In this document: positions 64,000 to 64,000 of the stretch, in pieces | Layout of the letters: every line of letters starts with the position of its first letter | Numbering within the stretch: the stretch's first letter is position 1 | Position numbers and translations under genes: made by a program | The notes under the pieces: model-generated | Seen by the model: only the letters and a program-made list of their open reading frames with translations | Told to the model about the DNA's origin: nothing | Database searches by the model: none | Assembly: GCF_008757455.1 (NCBI RefSeq) | Contig: NZ_VCMV01000007.1 | Location: forward strand, 62,001 to 126,000 | Length of the DNA: 64,000 nucleotides | Origin: Microvirga brassicacearum | GTDB lineage: Bacteria; Pseudomonadota; Alphaproteobacteria; Rhizobiales; Beijerinckiaceae | Direction: 5' to 3'

Positions 64000-64000
64000 G

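Overview
The window is a GC-rich stretch of chromosome from an alphaproteobacterium, most likely of the order Hyphomicrobiales (Rhizobiales). The evidence is a phasin, the EipB envelope protein, DivK, DUF1489, DUF983 and DUF3572 proteins, an aerobic-type ClpS-ClpA pair, a methylcrotonyl-CoA carboxylase alpha chain, and several palindromic repeat families typical of that order. The family cannot be fixed from sequence alone. Most of it is core housekeeping DNA. No tRNA, rRNA, CRISPR array, integrase or intact insertion sequence was seen. Layout: 1-7.4 kb holds mccA, small conserved proteins, panC, a J-domain protein, a penicillin-binding D,D-carboxypeptidase with SPOR domain, and a phasin behind a promoter with tandem TGC-N3-GCA sites. 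7.5-17.6 kb holds clpS-clpA, a FemAB/GNAT-like protein, ridA-gdpD, eipB, dinB, a DUF3572 gene, divK and a DinB-superfamily gene. 17.6-23.1 kb holds rpmG, a divergent MFS/ArsR pair with two matched palindromic operators, a Nudix gene, a DUF983 gene and rnr. 23.1-26.9 kb looks accessory: an orphan terminator, two outer-membrane proteins (one frameshifted) and a secreted Ntn amidase. 26.9-34.5 kb holds parE, an MgtC-like gene, topA and aidB. 34.5-41.3 kb holds pyrB, a repeat-flanked DUF559 gene, pyrC, plsY, dprA, an AEC transporter and arfB. 41.3-50.9 kb holds an EamA exporter, the EF-P modification locus (epmB-epmA divergent from efp), a second Rid protein facing an aminotransferase, ppx, rlmE and a sugar dehydrogenase. 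50.9-58.4 kb holds a dienelactone hydrolase, a DHA2 exporter, guaB, a MAPEG gene, an RsmB-like methyltransferase and guaA. 58.4-62.6 kb is a stress or accessory cluster (YciI, ArsR-SRPBCC, GFA, YdeI, a cysteine-synthase-like enzyme and MarR). The right edge cuts a TRAP transporter permease. Functional groupings: pyrimidine synthesis (pyrB, pyrC) with purine synthesis (guaB, guaA); protein quality control (clpS, clpA, J protein) with ribosome rescue and translation factors (arfB, efp, epmA, epmB, rlmE, RsmB-like, rpmG); DNA topology and repair (parE, topA, dprA, dinB, aidB). The most interesting unexplained structure is the DUF559 endonuclease-like gene between pyrB and pyrC. It is enclosed by inverted copies of one hairpin-forming repeat, and that repeat also supplies ribosome-binding sequence to DUF559 and pyrC. 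It resembles, by analogy only, the REP/RAYT arrangement. Other points of note are two sets of well-defined ArsR-type operators, a missing pleD in the divK-rpmG neighbourhood, a PyrC lacking its metal-binding HxH motif, and an orphan terminator that implies an unannotated small RNA.
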